From assembly GCA_002345675.1 (NCBI GenBank), contig DDWL01000053.1, forward strand, positions 62,001 through 126,000: a DNA stretch of 64,000 nt. Reading direction: 5' to 3'. This DNA comes from Bacteroidales bacterium UBA2287. GTDB taxonomy: Bacteria; Bacteroidota; Bacteroidia; Bacteroidales; Tenuifilaceae. Made by a program: the position numbers and the translations under genes. How positions within the stretch are numbered: the stretch's first letter is position 1; every line of letters begins with the position of its first letter. Shown piece after piece: positions 51,374 to 59,490 of the stretch. Below the pieces are notes generated by a model, which was not told the DNA's origin, made no database searches, and was given only the letters and a program-made list of their open reading frames with translations.

Positions 51374-51880
51374 ATGAAAAAATTTACTCTTATATCATTT
51401 TTGCTGCTTGGTTTATTTGCAGCAAAGGCTCAAACAAGCATACTCGAAGTTATATCCCCTGCTGGTAGTTACTTTATGAACGAAGGAGCTGGTATTTCGA
51501 TAAGTTGGACATTAGGCGAACCTGTTATTGCAACATTTGTAAACGAAGGCGCTGGCATAATTCTAACTCAAGGCTTTCAACAGGGTAATATGTTTGCCAC
51601 AAGCCTCCCCGAAAACATTGTTTCATCCTTCTCGGCTCAAATTTACCCTAACCCAGCCAAAACCGAAACAACAGTTAAGGTTAATGTACCAGGACTTGCA
51701 AAGGTTAACGTTCAAGTTTTCGACATAACTGGGCGAATAATTCTTTTCGAATCGTTTGAACCCATTACCTCAGAACACCAATACAAACTCAATGTATCAA
51801 CTTTAAAGCAAGGCATTTACCTTGTTAAAGTATCATCGGGCAGCAAGCAGCAAAAAGTCATTAAGCTTATTAAAGAATAA
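51374..51880 (+). CDS. Small secreted protein with type IX sorting domain
   Basis: A 168-residue exported protein. Signal peptide MKKFTLISFLLLGLFAAKAQ; a short mature domain (about 21-80) with two similar strands (YFMNEGAGISISWTLGEPVI, ATFVNEGAGIILTQGFQQG); then a type A C-terminal sorting domain of about 80 residues (IYPNPAKTETTVKVN, LKQGIYLVKVSSG). Nearly half of the protein is the secretion signal, so the mature product is tiny. It is a cargo protein of the type IX system. Function of the short domain is unknown. Confidence 0.88.
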   Translation: MKKFTLISFLLLGLFAAKAQTSILEVISPAGSYFMNEGAGISISWTLGEPVIATFVNEGAGIILTQGFQQGNMFATSLPENIVSSFSAQIYPNPAKTETTVKVNVPGLAKVNVQVFDITGRIILFESFEPITSEHQYKLNVSTLKQGIYLVKVSSGSKQQKVIKLIKE

Positions 51881-51900
51881 TTTTACAGCAAAAAATACTA

Positions 51901-51947
51901 AAAAAGGGAACCCTGAAATCACTTGAAGATTTCAGGGTTCCCTTTTT
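51901..51947 (+). terminator. Long hairpin terminator
   Basis: A perfect 20-bp stem (51901-51920 with 51928-51947), loop ACTTGAA, A run before and T run after. It serves the upstream sorting-domain gene and possibly the convergent peptidase gene. Confidence 0.93.
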
Positions 51948-51965
51948 TGGCTTAGATTGCTTGGT

Positions 51966-54869
51966 CTATTCTGTAAACAATTCGGCTTCCTTTATTTCAA
52001 CTACTTTACCGTAGATTTGTATTGCGTTCATGTCTATTTGTTTTTTGTCGCCTACAATAATATAAACCAAGGGTTTATTTTTAACCTCATTACTATAGAA
52101 CTGCGCAATAGTGTTCCATTCGAGGTTTTTGTATGCTGCCTGCTTATATAATGCAGGGTCGCTGCTGTAACCTAAACGTTTCCAGCGTTCAACCGAATTA
52201 GCTAAACCCCTAAAGCTAGGTCGCCCAGTTTGCGAAGAAAGTTCAAGGTGGTTTTTAATCATTTCAACTCTTTCGGACTTTTCGGGCATGCTGCGGAACA
52301 AGCCGTTAAAAGTTTCCATGGCAGTTAGCGTTTTGTCGGACTGAGTACCAACATAACCAATAAAGTTAACAGGGCTACCCTTTAAATTTGGTAAACGGAA
52401 ATTTCCTCCAGCCGAGTAGGCAAGCGAACGGTACTCCCTAATTTCTTGTAAAATTAGTCCCGAAAAACCGCCTCCAAAGTAGTCGTTAAAGGCTTCAATG
52501 GCAACTGCATTTTCGATACTAAAAGGACTTCCATTCATAAAAAGAAAGACCTTGCTTTGACGAGCCTTTGGCTTATCGACAAAAAAAACCGTGTTTTCGG
52601 TGTATAAAGTAGCAACCTTATCGATTGGACTAGTTCCCTGAACAGGGCTAGCCGCTAGAGGAATATATTGGTTAACAAGCTTAGCAACTTCGTCGGCCGA
52701 AATAGTTCCACTATAAAGTATTTGGCTGGTGTAGCCAGTTGCTTTTTTGAATGCGTCGACAAGTTCTGTTGCCTGAAGCGCTTTTAGCTGTTTTTTTGAT
52801 AGCCTATCGATATACTCCGACTTTTTACCGTACAGTCCGAACGAAAGAAGAGCTTGAGCTACATTATCGGGTTCGGAACGTTCCATTTTACGGGATGTTA
52901 AATCGCCATCGATAATGTTTTTAATTTTTGCTTGCTCTAATTTTGGGTTGCTAATAAGAAGCCCAACAAGCTCGAGAGTTCGTGGTAAATTAGCTTCGAT
53001 ACCCTGTAAATCGATTACAGTATAGGAATCGTTAGTATAAATGTTATACGACGTTCCAATTTTAGCAAACTCTTCCTTAAGTGCATTAACGTTATACTCG
53101 CCAGCTCCGCTCATGTTAAGCCCTGCCGAAGCGTACTTAAGCATTGGAAACTCGTACTCTCCCACTTCGAACGAAAGGGTAAAAGAGAAGATGTCGTTGT
53201 CGGGATTTTGAACCCGGAGCAACTCGTGACCTGTTGCAATACTTGCCCTTTGTATGTCGGTATTAAAATCGATTGGTTTAAACTTTGGCTCAAGAGCAGG
53301 AACAGTTTCGAGGTGTTTAGCGTATTCGCTCTTTGCGTTCTTATTAGCAAGCAATGGCTTGTAGTTTGGCTTTTCAATTTTCTCCTTTTTGGGAAAACCT
53401 GTTTTCGATTGAAATGCAATGTAGTTTGAGCCAAAAATTTTGTTTGCCATGGCAACCACATCGGCTTTTGTAACTCCCATAACTTTATTTGGGTAATCGA
53501 AAGCCACCTCCATATTCTCGCCTTTGGCAAAAGCTGTACCCATAAACAGCGCACGGTTTTGAATATTCTCCATGTTGGTAGTATGACTGCGATACATTTC
53601 CTGCTTAATTGCGTCGAGCATCCAGTCGTCGAATTCACCCTTTTTAATCTTTTCAATTTCTTGCAATACAAGCGCCTCAGCCTTGTCGAAGCTTTGCCCT
53701 ACAATTTTGGGAACTGTGAAAATGATAACAGCCCCATGGTCCTGATAAGGCATAGAAATAGCCTGAGCTACCAAAAGTTTGCCATCGAGCGAAAGTTTGT
53801 CGAGCAAGCCCGTTGAGTAGCTATTGTTAAGCAGCGACGTTAAAACTTCGGCCGAAGCGTAATCGCTATCGATGCTGGAAGGAGCACGGAAACCTAACAG
53901 CGAAACCTTTATAGGCGTTAGCCTAGTTTTTACTAATTCGCGGCCATTAAACGGCATTTCTTCCCATGTTTTTTGTTGAGGAACCTCGCCCTGCTGCCAA
54001 TTGCCAAACTTCTCTTCGATAATTGGAATTAACTCATCGGAATTAAAGTCGCCCGATAAAACCAAAGCCATGTTATTTGCCACATAGTAGGTTTTAAAGA
54101 ATTCATACATTTTAGTAAGTGAGGGGTTTTTAAGATTTTCAATGGATCCTATTAAGGTTTGCTGCCCATAGGGGTGATTCTTAAAAAACTCCTTTTGAAA
54201 CGATTCTAAAAGCTTAGTTTGAAACTGATCGTTGTAAAGATTTTTTTCCTCGTAAACCACTTCAAGTTCGGCCTGAAAACTCCTGAATACTGGGTCGATA
54301 AAGCGGTGAGAGTATAAATCGATCCACTTTTCAATTTGGTTCGAAGGAAACATATTGTAGTACATAGTATAATCGGGACCAGTGCCAGCATTAAGTTTTG
54401 TACCACCCTGCTCGTTAATAATATCGCTAAGTTCGTTTGGAATTGCAAATTCGGCAGCTTTTAGCGACTCATCGTTAATTTTTGTTTGAATCTCGGTGCG
54501 TTTTACCTCATCGGTTGTTTTACCAAGTTCATCGTAAAGTTCGAAAATTCGCTCAATATGAGGTTTCTCCTTTTCCCAGTCGATTGTGCCTAGCGAAGTT
54601 GTGCCTTTAAAAAGCATGTGCTCCATATAGTGAGCCATACCTGTTGCATTGGAAGGATCGTTTTTGCCTCCGGCTTTTACAATTACAAGACCAAAAACCT
54701 CAGGTTTCGAGTTGTCCTCGTTAAGAATAACGGTTAGCCCATTGGAGAGTTTAAACTGCTGAATTTTCAGCGGATTACTTTCGGCAGCCTTTAGTCCTGT
54801 TGAAAGGATAACAAAAAAGGCCAAAAGCGTAATTGCTGTAAGGCTTCTTTTAAAGAATGATAAGTTCAT
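51966..54869 (-). CDS. M16-family zinc peptidase (pitrilysin/insulinase type)
   Basis: A 967-residue exported peptidase with a signal peptide (about residues 1-28). The N-terminal M16 half has the inverted zinc motif H80-x-x-E83-H84 in AHYMEHMLFKGT. The C-terminal half repeats the fold without that motif, as in two-domain pitrilysins. Homologues in Bacteroidota act in the periplasm. Single gene; a set of short tandem repeats follows its start in the upstream gap. Confidence 0.93.
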   Translation of the reverse strand: MNLSFFKRSLTAITLLAFFVILSTGLKAAESNPLKIQQFKLSNGLTVILNEDNSKPEVFGLVIVKAGGKNDPSNATGMAHYMEHMLFKGTTSLGTIDWEKEKPHIERIFELYDELGKTTDEVKRTEIQTKINDESLKAAEFAIPNELSDIINEQGGTKLNAGTGPDYTMYYNMFPSNQIEKWIDLYSHRFIDPVFRSFQAELEVVYEEKNLYNDQFQTKLLESFQKEFFKNHPYGQQTLIGSIENLKNPSLTKMYEFFKTYYVANNMALVLSGDFNSDELIPIIEEKFGNWQQGEVPQQKTWEEMPFNGRELVKTRLTPIKVSLLGFRAPSSIDSDYASAEVLTSLLNNSYSTGLLDKLSLDGKLLVAQAISMPYQDHGAVIIFTVPKIVGQSFDKAEALVLQEIEKIKKGEFDDWMLDAIKQEMYRSHTTNMENIQNRALFMGTAFAKGENMEVAFDYPNKVMGVTKADVVAMANKIFGSNYIAFQSKTGFPKKEKIEKPNYKPLLANKNAKSEYAKHLETVPALEPKFKPIDFNTDIQRASIATGHELLRVQNPDNDIFSFTLSFEVGEYEFPMLKYASAGLNMSGAGEYNVNALKEEFAKIGTSYNIYTNDSYTVIDLQGIEANLPRTLELVGLLISNPKLEQAKIKNIIDGDLTSRKMERSEPDNVAQALLSFGLYGKKSEYIDRLSKKQLKALQATELVDAFKKATGYTSQILYSGTISADEVAKLVNQYIPLAASPVQGTSPIDKVATLYTENTVFFVDKPKARQSKVFLFMNGSPFSIENAVAIEAFNDYFGGGFSGLILQEIREYRSLAYSAGGNFRLPNLKGSPVNFIGYVGTQSDKTLTAMETFNGLFRSMPEKSERVEMIKNHLELSSQTGRPSFRGLANSVERWKRLGYSSDPALYKQAAYKNLEWNTIAQFYSNEVKNKPLVYIIVGDKKQIDMNAIQIYGKVVEIKEAELFTE

Positions 54870-54890
54870 TGGTTGGAGATTAAGTTGTTA

Positions 54891-54998
54891 GGTTATTGGG
54901 TTATTGGGTTATTGGGTTATTGAGTTGATTAAGTTAATTAGTTGATAGAGTAAATTAAGTCCGAAGACTGCTGACTGAAGACTGCTGACTGAAGACTG
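54891..54998. repeat. Short tandem repeats upstream of the M16 gene
   Basis: GGTTATTG is repeated four times in tandem (54891-54922). Further on, GAAGACTGCTGACT occurs twice and a third time in part (54963-54998). The rest of the gap to 55167 shows no gene. Confidence 0.85.
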
Positions 54999-55167
54999 GA
55001 ATTGCCATCGGAGATTGAGTTTTTTAATATGCAAAAACATAAATTTTTATCAACGCATTTAACAATAACGAAATGGATACGTTTAAAAAGTTATACAAAT
55101 TAAGCAAAATGGAATAGTATTGCACAATTTTTCAACTGAACAATAACAAAATTGCCATTAAAGTTAG

Positions 55168-56385
55168 CTAAAAAGCAGCCATTAGCAGGTTAATGTCGCG
55201 CGACGGAAGGTTGTATAGCCCTCCAAGGTAACTGTTTGTAAGAATGCCATTATAAATGTAAACTCCATTGCGAATGCCAGCATCGTCCTTTAGGTGCTGC
55301 TTTATACCACCTGTTTCGCCAATTTCGATAAGTAAAGGGGCAAAAACATTGCTGAGAGCAATTGACGATGTTCGCGCTACTCGCGAAGTAATGTTGGGAA
55401 CACAGTAGTGAATTACTCCGTGCTTTACAAACGATGGGTTATTGTGATTTCGGCACTCAGAGGTTTCGAAGCAGCCGCCCTTGTCGATGCTGAGGTCGAT
55501 TATAACTGCCCCCTTTTTCATTTGCATTATTAATTCCTCAGGAATTACTTGCTTACCCTTAAATTCTTCGGGCGAAACAGTCCCAATAATCACATCGGCG
55601 GTTTTAAAGATTCGCTCGAGTACCTGTTTGTGAAAAATTGACGTGTAAAGGCTTTGCCCTAAAATATTTTGCAAATCGTTAAGGCGCCTTGGCGAATCGT
55701 CGACTACTTTAACATTAGCTCCTAAACCCAATGCCGCACGAGCGGCAAACTCGCCAGCTGTTCCGGCACCAATAATTACCACTTCGGTTGGAGTAATTCC
55801 GGTTACCCCACCAAGCATTACGCCTTTTCCCTTATTAACGTTGCTAAGATACTCGGCAGCAACGAGAATAGATGTGCTTCCGGCAATTGCGCTCATGGCT
55901 GCAACTACAGGAAAAGTTCCTTCTCTATCGCAAATGCCGTCGTAGGCAAATGCGGTTACCCTTTTTTGAATAAGGCTACGAATGTGCTGCCCCGTTGTAT
56001 TTGTAAGGTGAAGGGTTGAAATAACAACCTGATTCTCGGTTAGCATTTCGATTTCTTCGGGCAGCAGGGGTGAAACCTTTAAAATTATTTGGCTTTTAAA
56101 AACCTCCTGAGCTGTTTCAACAATAAGTCCGCCACGTTCGCTGTACTCGGTATCGGCATAATTGGCAAAGCTTCCCGCTTCGCGCTGAATTACAATCTGG
56201 TGTCCCTGATTAACAAGCATTTCAACCGCCTCGGGGGTAAGCGGAATACGACTTTCGGTGTTGTTGTTCTCCTTGGGAATGCCAATTACAAGCTGTTTGG
56301 TTTGCTTGCCCACTTCGAGCATCTCTTCCTGTGGCATTAGTCCCTTCTCGAAGGGAAATGGTTGCTGGGGTGAAAAGCGTTTCAT
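55168..56385 (-). CDS. ald: Alanine dehydrogenase
   Basis: A 405-residue NAD-dependent enzyme. The N-terminal substrate domain carries GIPKENNNTESRIPLTPEAV and the catalytic His is in TLHLTN; the Rossmann segment VVIIGAGTAGEFAARAALG binds NAD. It converts alanine to pyruvate and ammonia. It is slightly longer than classical Ald (about 370) at the N-terminus. It is on the same strand as tsaE-porX, an order I recall as conserved in Bacteroidota, but is separated from them by 261 bases with a repeat. Confidence 0.93.
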   Translation of the reverse strand: MKRFSPQQPFPFEKGLMPQEEMLEVGKQTKQLVIGIPKENNNTESRIPLTPEAVEMLVNQGHQIVIQREAGSFANYADTEYSERGGLIVETAQEVFKSQIILKVSPLLPEEIEMLTENQVVISTLHLTNTTGQHIRSLIQKRVTAFAYDGICDREGTFPVVAAMSAIAGSTSILVAAEYLSNVNKGKGVMLGGVTGITPTEVVIIGAGTAGEFAARAALGLGANVKVVDDSPRRLNDLQNILGQSLYTSIFHKQVLERIFKTADVIIGTVSPEEFKGKQVIPEELIMQMKKGAVIIDLSIDKGGCFETSECRNHNNPSFVKHGVIHYCVPNITSRVARTSSIALSNVFAPLLIEIGETGGIKQHLKDDAGIRNGVYIYNGILTNSYLGGLYNLPSRDINLLMAAF

Positions 56386-56541
56386 TTGCTGCAGTATATT
56401 TGTTTCCTTTTAAAAGAAAAGCGAATAAATAGCACCTAAAATAAATGGTGCAGTATCTGCTAAATTACAATATTTTTCGAAACGCAGACTTAATTACTTA
56501 ATTTCCTAAATCCGCAAAGAAGAAAATACGGTCTTTCAATT

Positions 56542-56620
56542 TCTCGCTGATACCGCTGATTTACGCAGAATTTGAATAGAAATATTTTTCATCTGTGTTA
56601 TCTGCGCAATCTGCGAGAGA
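56542..56620. repeat. Imperfect inverted repeat of the CTGATTACGCAGA family
   Basis: TCTCGCTGATACCGCTGAT (from 56542) is an imperfect inverse of the ATCTGCGCAATCTGCGAGAG side (to 56620). This degenerate palindrome with CTGATT and ATCTGCG words occurs in many bacterial genomes between genes. No gene here. Confidence 0.65.
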
Positions 56621-56646
56621 CAATGATTTACAAATAATTTGCAGGT

Positions 56647-57069
56647 TTAAGATATTTCAATAAGCCTCGAACCGTTTGGCTGAACGGTAATGTAAATTCG
56701 AATTACTCCTTCTTGGGGTAAAAGATCTTCAATAAGCTCGGGCCACTCAATAAAGCAGGTGCCCAGTTTACTGTAGAAATATTCTTCGTAGCCAAAGTCG
56801 TAAACCTCTTCAATTTTGTTAATGCGGTAAAAGTCGAAATGAAAAATGGACGCACCCATACACGATTTGTACTCGTTTATAAGTGCAAAAGTTGGACTAA
56901 CAACGTTATCGGCAACGCCTAGCTGCTTGCAAAGGGCTTTTGTAAAAGTGGTTTTACCAGCGCCCATTGTGCCGTAAAGGCAAACTATGGAATTGGCTGG
57001 TATCTCGTTAATAACTAACCCTGCCACCTCATCAATTTGGGCAAGGCTTTCGATGGTAAATATTTTCAT
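56647..57069 (-). CDS. tsaE: tRNA threonylcarbamoyl adenosine synthesis ATPase TsaE
   Basis: A 140-residue ATPase with Walker A YGTMGAGKTTFTKAL and the family segments SPTFALINEYKS, FHFDFYRI and CFIEWPE. It helps TsaBD make the t6A37 modification on tRNA. Its ATG overlaps the stop of porX by one base, so it is translated with it. Confidence 0.97.
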   Translation of the reverse strand: MKIFTIESLAQIDEVAGLVINEIPANSIVCLYGTMGAGKTTFTKALCKQLGVADNVVSPTFALINEYKSCMGASIFHFDFYRINKIEEVYDFGYEEYFYSKLGTCFIEWPELIEDLLPQEGVIRIYITVQPNGSRLIEIS

Positions 57070-58625
57070 TACTGCTTAATAGGAGAAAGTTCGACGTAGG
57101 GAACGAGCATTTCTTCGAGCGATATGCCGCCATGTTGAAATGTGTCGCGAAAGTACTTAACGTAATGGTTGTAGTTATTGGGGTAAGCCATAAAATCGTA
57201 GCCAAGTGCAAAAATATACGACGAACTCACGTTGGGCTTTGGTAAATTGAATTCCTCGGGTTTGCGAACCTCAAAAACCTCCTTGGGATTATAGTTTAAG
57301 TTTCGACCCAGTTTGTATCGCAGGTTAGTAGATGTCGCCTTGTCGCCAATAACTTTAATGGGATTCTGTACTCGAACTGTGCCGTGGTCGGTGGTTATAA
57401 TTAGCTTGATATTAAGTTCGGCAACCTCTTTAAGAAAGGCAAACAAATCGGAGTGCTTAAACCAGCTTGCAGTAAGCGATAGGTAAGCAGCCTCGTCGGA
57501 AGCCAGCTGGCGCATCATTTCCATTTCGGTTCGCGCATGCGAAATTACGTCGATAAAATTGTATACCAAAACGTTAAGTTGATTGTCGAGCAGCTTTTTG
57601 GGATTCGACCAAAGCGACGATTTTCCCTTCATGGTACTACCCTTTTCGTAGTACATTTTATAATTTTTGCCCAATCGTTGAAGCTGGCGGGTAAGCAGCT
57701 CCTCTTCGAACAGGTTTTTGCCATCGTCCTCCTCGTCGAATATCCAGTAGTCGGGGTGAAGCTTATGAATTTCGGCAGGCATTAATCCCGAGAAAAGTGC
57801 ATTTCGAGCGTACTGAGTTGCAGTTGGAATTATGGTGCAGTAAATCATCTCCTTTTCGACCCGCCAGTAAGGCGCAATTAGGCTTTCGAGTGTTTTCCAC
57901 TGGTCGTAACGGAGGTTGTCGATAAGAAGTAAAAGTACCGATTGTCCAGCGTCGATTACAGGGAAAACCTGACTGCGCAGCAGGTTATGTGACATGTTTG
58001 GCCTATCGGTGGCATTTGGTTTCATCCAATTACCGTAGTTCAATTTTATAAACTTTCCAAATGCATTATTCGCCTCGTTCATTTGCATGCTAAAAACTTC
58101 GGACATTCCTTGGTCGGTCGATTCGATTAACTGAATGCGCCAACGAGTAAGCTTTTGGTGAATCGAAAACCAGTCGTCGATGGTACGTGCCATCGAAATT
58201 TGGCCACCAATATCGGCAAAGGCCGAACGGTAGTCGGCAGTAGTTTTATCGGTTACCAGTTGCCTATTGTGAACGTGCTTTTTTATTGAAAGAAGAATTT
58301 GATTGGGGTTAACCGGCTTAATAAGATAATCGTCGATTTTTGCCCCAACTGCCTGGTCCATAATATTCTCCTCTTCGCTCTTGGTAATCATAACCACTGG
58401 AACCGAAGGCCGAATTTGCTTAATGCGTGCAAGCGCCTGAAGACCCGTAATTCCGGGCATGTTTTCGTCGAGAAATATTAAATCGAAATGTTCTTTTGTA
58501 ACAATATCAATGGCATCGCTGCCATTTGTAGCAGTTTTAATGCTGTAGCCCTTTTGTTCGAGGTATATAATGTGGGCTCGAAGAAGGTCTATCTCATCGT
58601 CGACCCAAAGAATAGATGTACTCAT
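57069..58625 (-). CDS. porX: Type IX secretion response regulator PorX (REC-PglZ)
   Basis: A 518-residue response regulator. The receiver (about residues 1-120) has acceptor D53 in IFLDENMPGITG and the conserved Lys in DYLIKPVNP. A helical middle leads to a PglZ alkaline-phosphatase-like domain (about 210-518: LLLIDNLRYDQW, ATQYARNALFSGLMP, TTDHGTVRVQNP with metal ligands). PorX regulates type IX secretion genes together with PorY and SigP, and its PglZ part cleaves oligonucleotides in studied members. porY is not in the window. tsaE overlaps its end. Confidence 0.95.
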   Translation of the reverse strand: MSTSILWVDDEIDLLRAHIIYLEQKGYSIKTATNGSDAIDIVTKEHFDLIFLDENMPGITGLQALARIKQIRPSVPVVMITKSEEENIMDQAVGAKIDDYLIKPVNPNQILLSIKKHVHNRQLVTDKTTADYRSAFADIGGQISMARTIDDWFSIHQKLTRWRIQLIESTDQGMSEVFSMQMNEANNAFGKFIKLNYGNWMKPNATDRPNMSHNLLRSQVFPVIDAGQSVLLLLIDNLRYDQWKTLESLIAPYWRVEKEMIYCTIIPTATQYARNALFSGLMPAEIHKLHPDYWIFDEEDDGKNLFEEELLTRQLQRLGKNYKMYYEKGSTMKGKSSLWSNPKKLLDNQLNVLVYNFIDVISHARTEMEMMRQLASDEAAYLSLTASWFKHSDLFAFLKEVAELNIKLIITTDHGTVRVQNPIKVIGDKATSTNLRYKLGRNLNYNPKEVFEVRKPEEFNLPKPNVSSSYIFALGYDFMAYPNNYNHYVKYFRDTFQHGGISLEEMLVPYVELSPIKQ

Positions 58626-58758
58626 AGTTGCTGTTTTCTTTTACAAACGGAAAGTATTGGCTATTGTTTTGGATTGGGGAAAAGTAAATTCGAAATATTG
58701 ATTACAAAAAATACTTAATTATTTGACTGGTTGGGACGGGAGAGCGTATCAGTCATAG

Positions 58759-59490
58759 TTAATTCTTACTTATCAGTTCAATTAAATAATGCCAAAGTAA
58801 AATTCTATCCTCTGACGATTTTCTAAAATGTGAAGAATACAGCTTTTCAACTAAAGGAAAGGAAACTTTTTTAGTCAATATTTCTTTATCACCTGACCAA
58901 ACAATTGTTTGGTCAACATTGCTTTCGGATAACTCTTTAATCCAGTTATTGACTTTTTCTATCCAATCTGAAGAAGTTCGGCTTTGAACATATCCAAACA
59001 TGCCACATACTTTGAGATGCGAAGAGTGATGTCCTCTTTTAAAACGTTCAATACCACCTCTTATACCACAGACATATTCTTTATTATTTGATGATTCTGA
59101 AAACCTTTTTGCTTCAAATTCAATTATTGGGATTGGTTGGCGGTTTCGAGTCATCACAAAAACTCCAATATCTGTTTCTTTATCGGAATCTGATTGTGTT
59201 GGATTTTTACTAAATCGAAATGGAAAATAACCTCCAGTTTCATTTTTGCATAATTCAAAATGATGAACAAGTATATCACTTATCCTATTTTCTTTGCCTG
59301 AATCTTTTACCGACTCGTAGTAAGATGGAAAATTGGGAACATACTTATCAATAAACGACAATACTAAATCCACCTCAAAATTTGGAACTACACTAAGGTC
59401 ATTATCGCCAGGAGCCTGATATGTAGGTAATGAATCTTTAAGCACTGTGGTACCGGGATTTAACGTAGTCTGCAAAAGTTTCATCGGCAT
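58759..59490 (-). CDS. PD-(D/E)XK nuclease of a two-gene restriction-modification system
   Basis: A 243-residue protein with a PD-(D/E)XK core: D107 in ETDIGVFV and E126-x-K128 in IIEFEAKRF, followed by GIRGGIERFKRGHHSSHLKVCGMFGY. It has no ATPase or helicase motif. The gene starts 53 bases inside the 3' end of the methylase gene, so the two proteins are made together. It probably is the cutting subunit. It is not a family I recognise by name, and it could have another role, such as a nickase. AT-rich codons differ from the core genes next to it. Confidence 0.7.
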   Translation of the reverse strand: MPMKLLQTTLNPGTTVLKDSLPTYQAPGDNDLSVVPNFEVDLVLSFIDKYVPNFPSYYESVKDSGKENRISDILVHHFELCKNETGGYFPFRFSKNPTQSDSDKETDIGVFVMTRNRQPIPIIEFEAKRFSESSNNKEYVCGIRGGIERFKRGHHSSHLKVCGMFGYVQSRTSSDWIEKVNNWIKELSESNVDQTIVWSGDKEILTKKVSFPLVEKLYSSHFRKSSEDRILLWHYLIELISKN

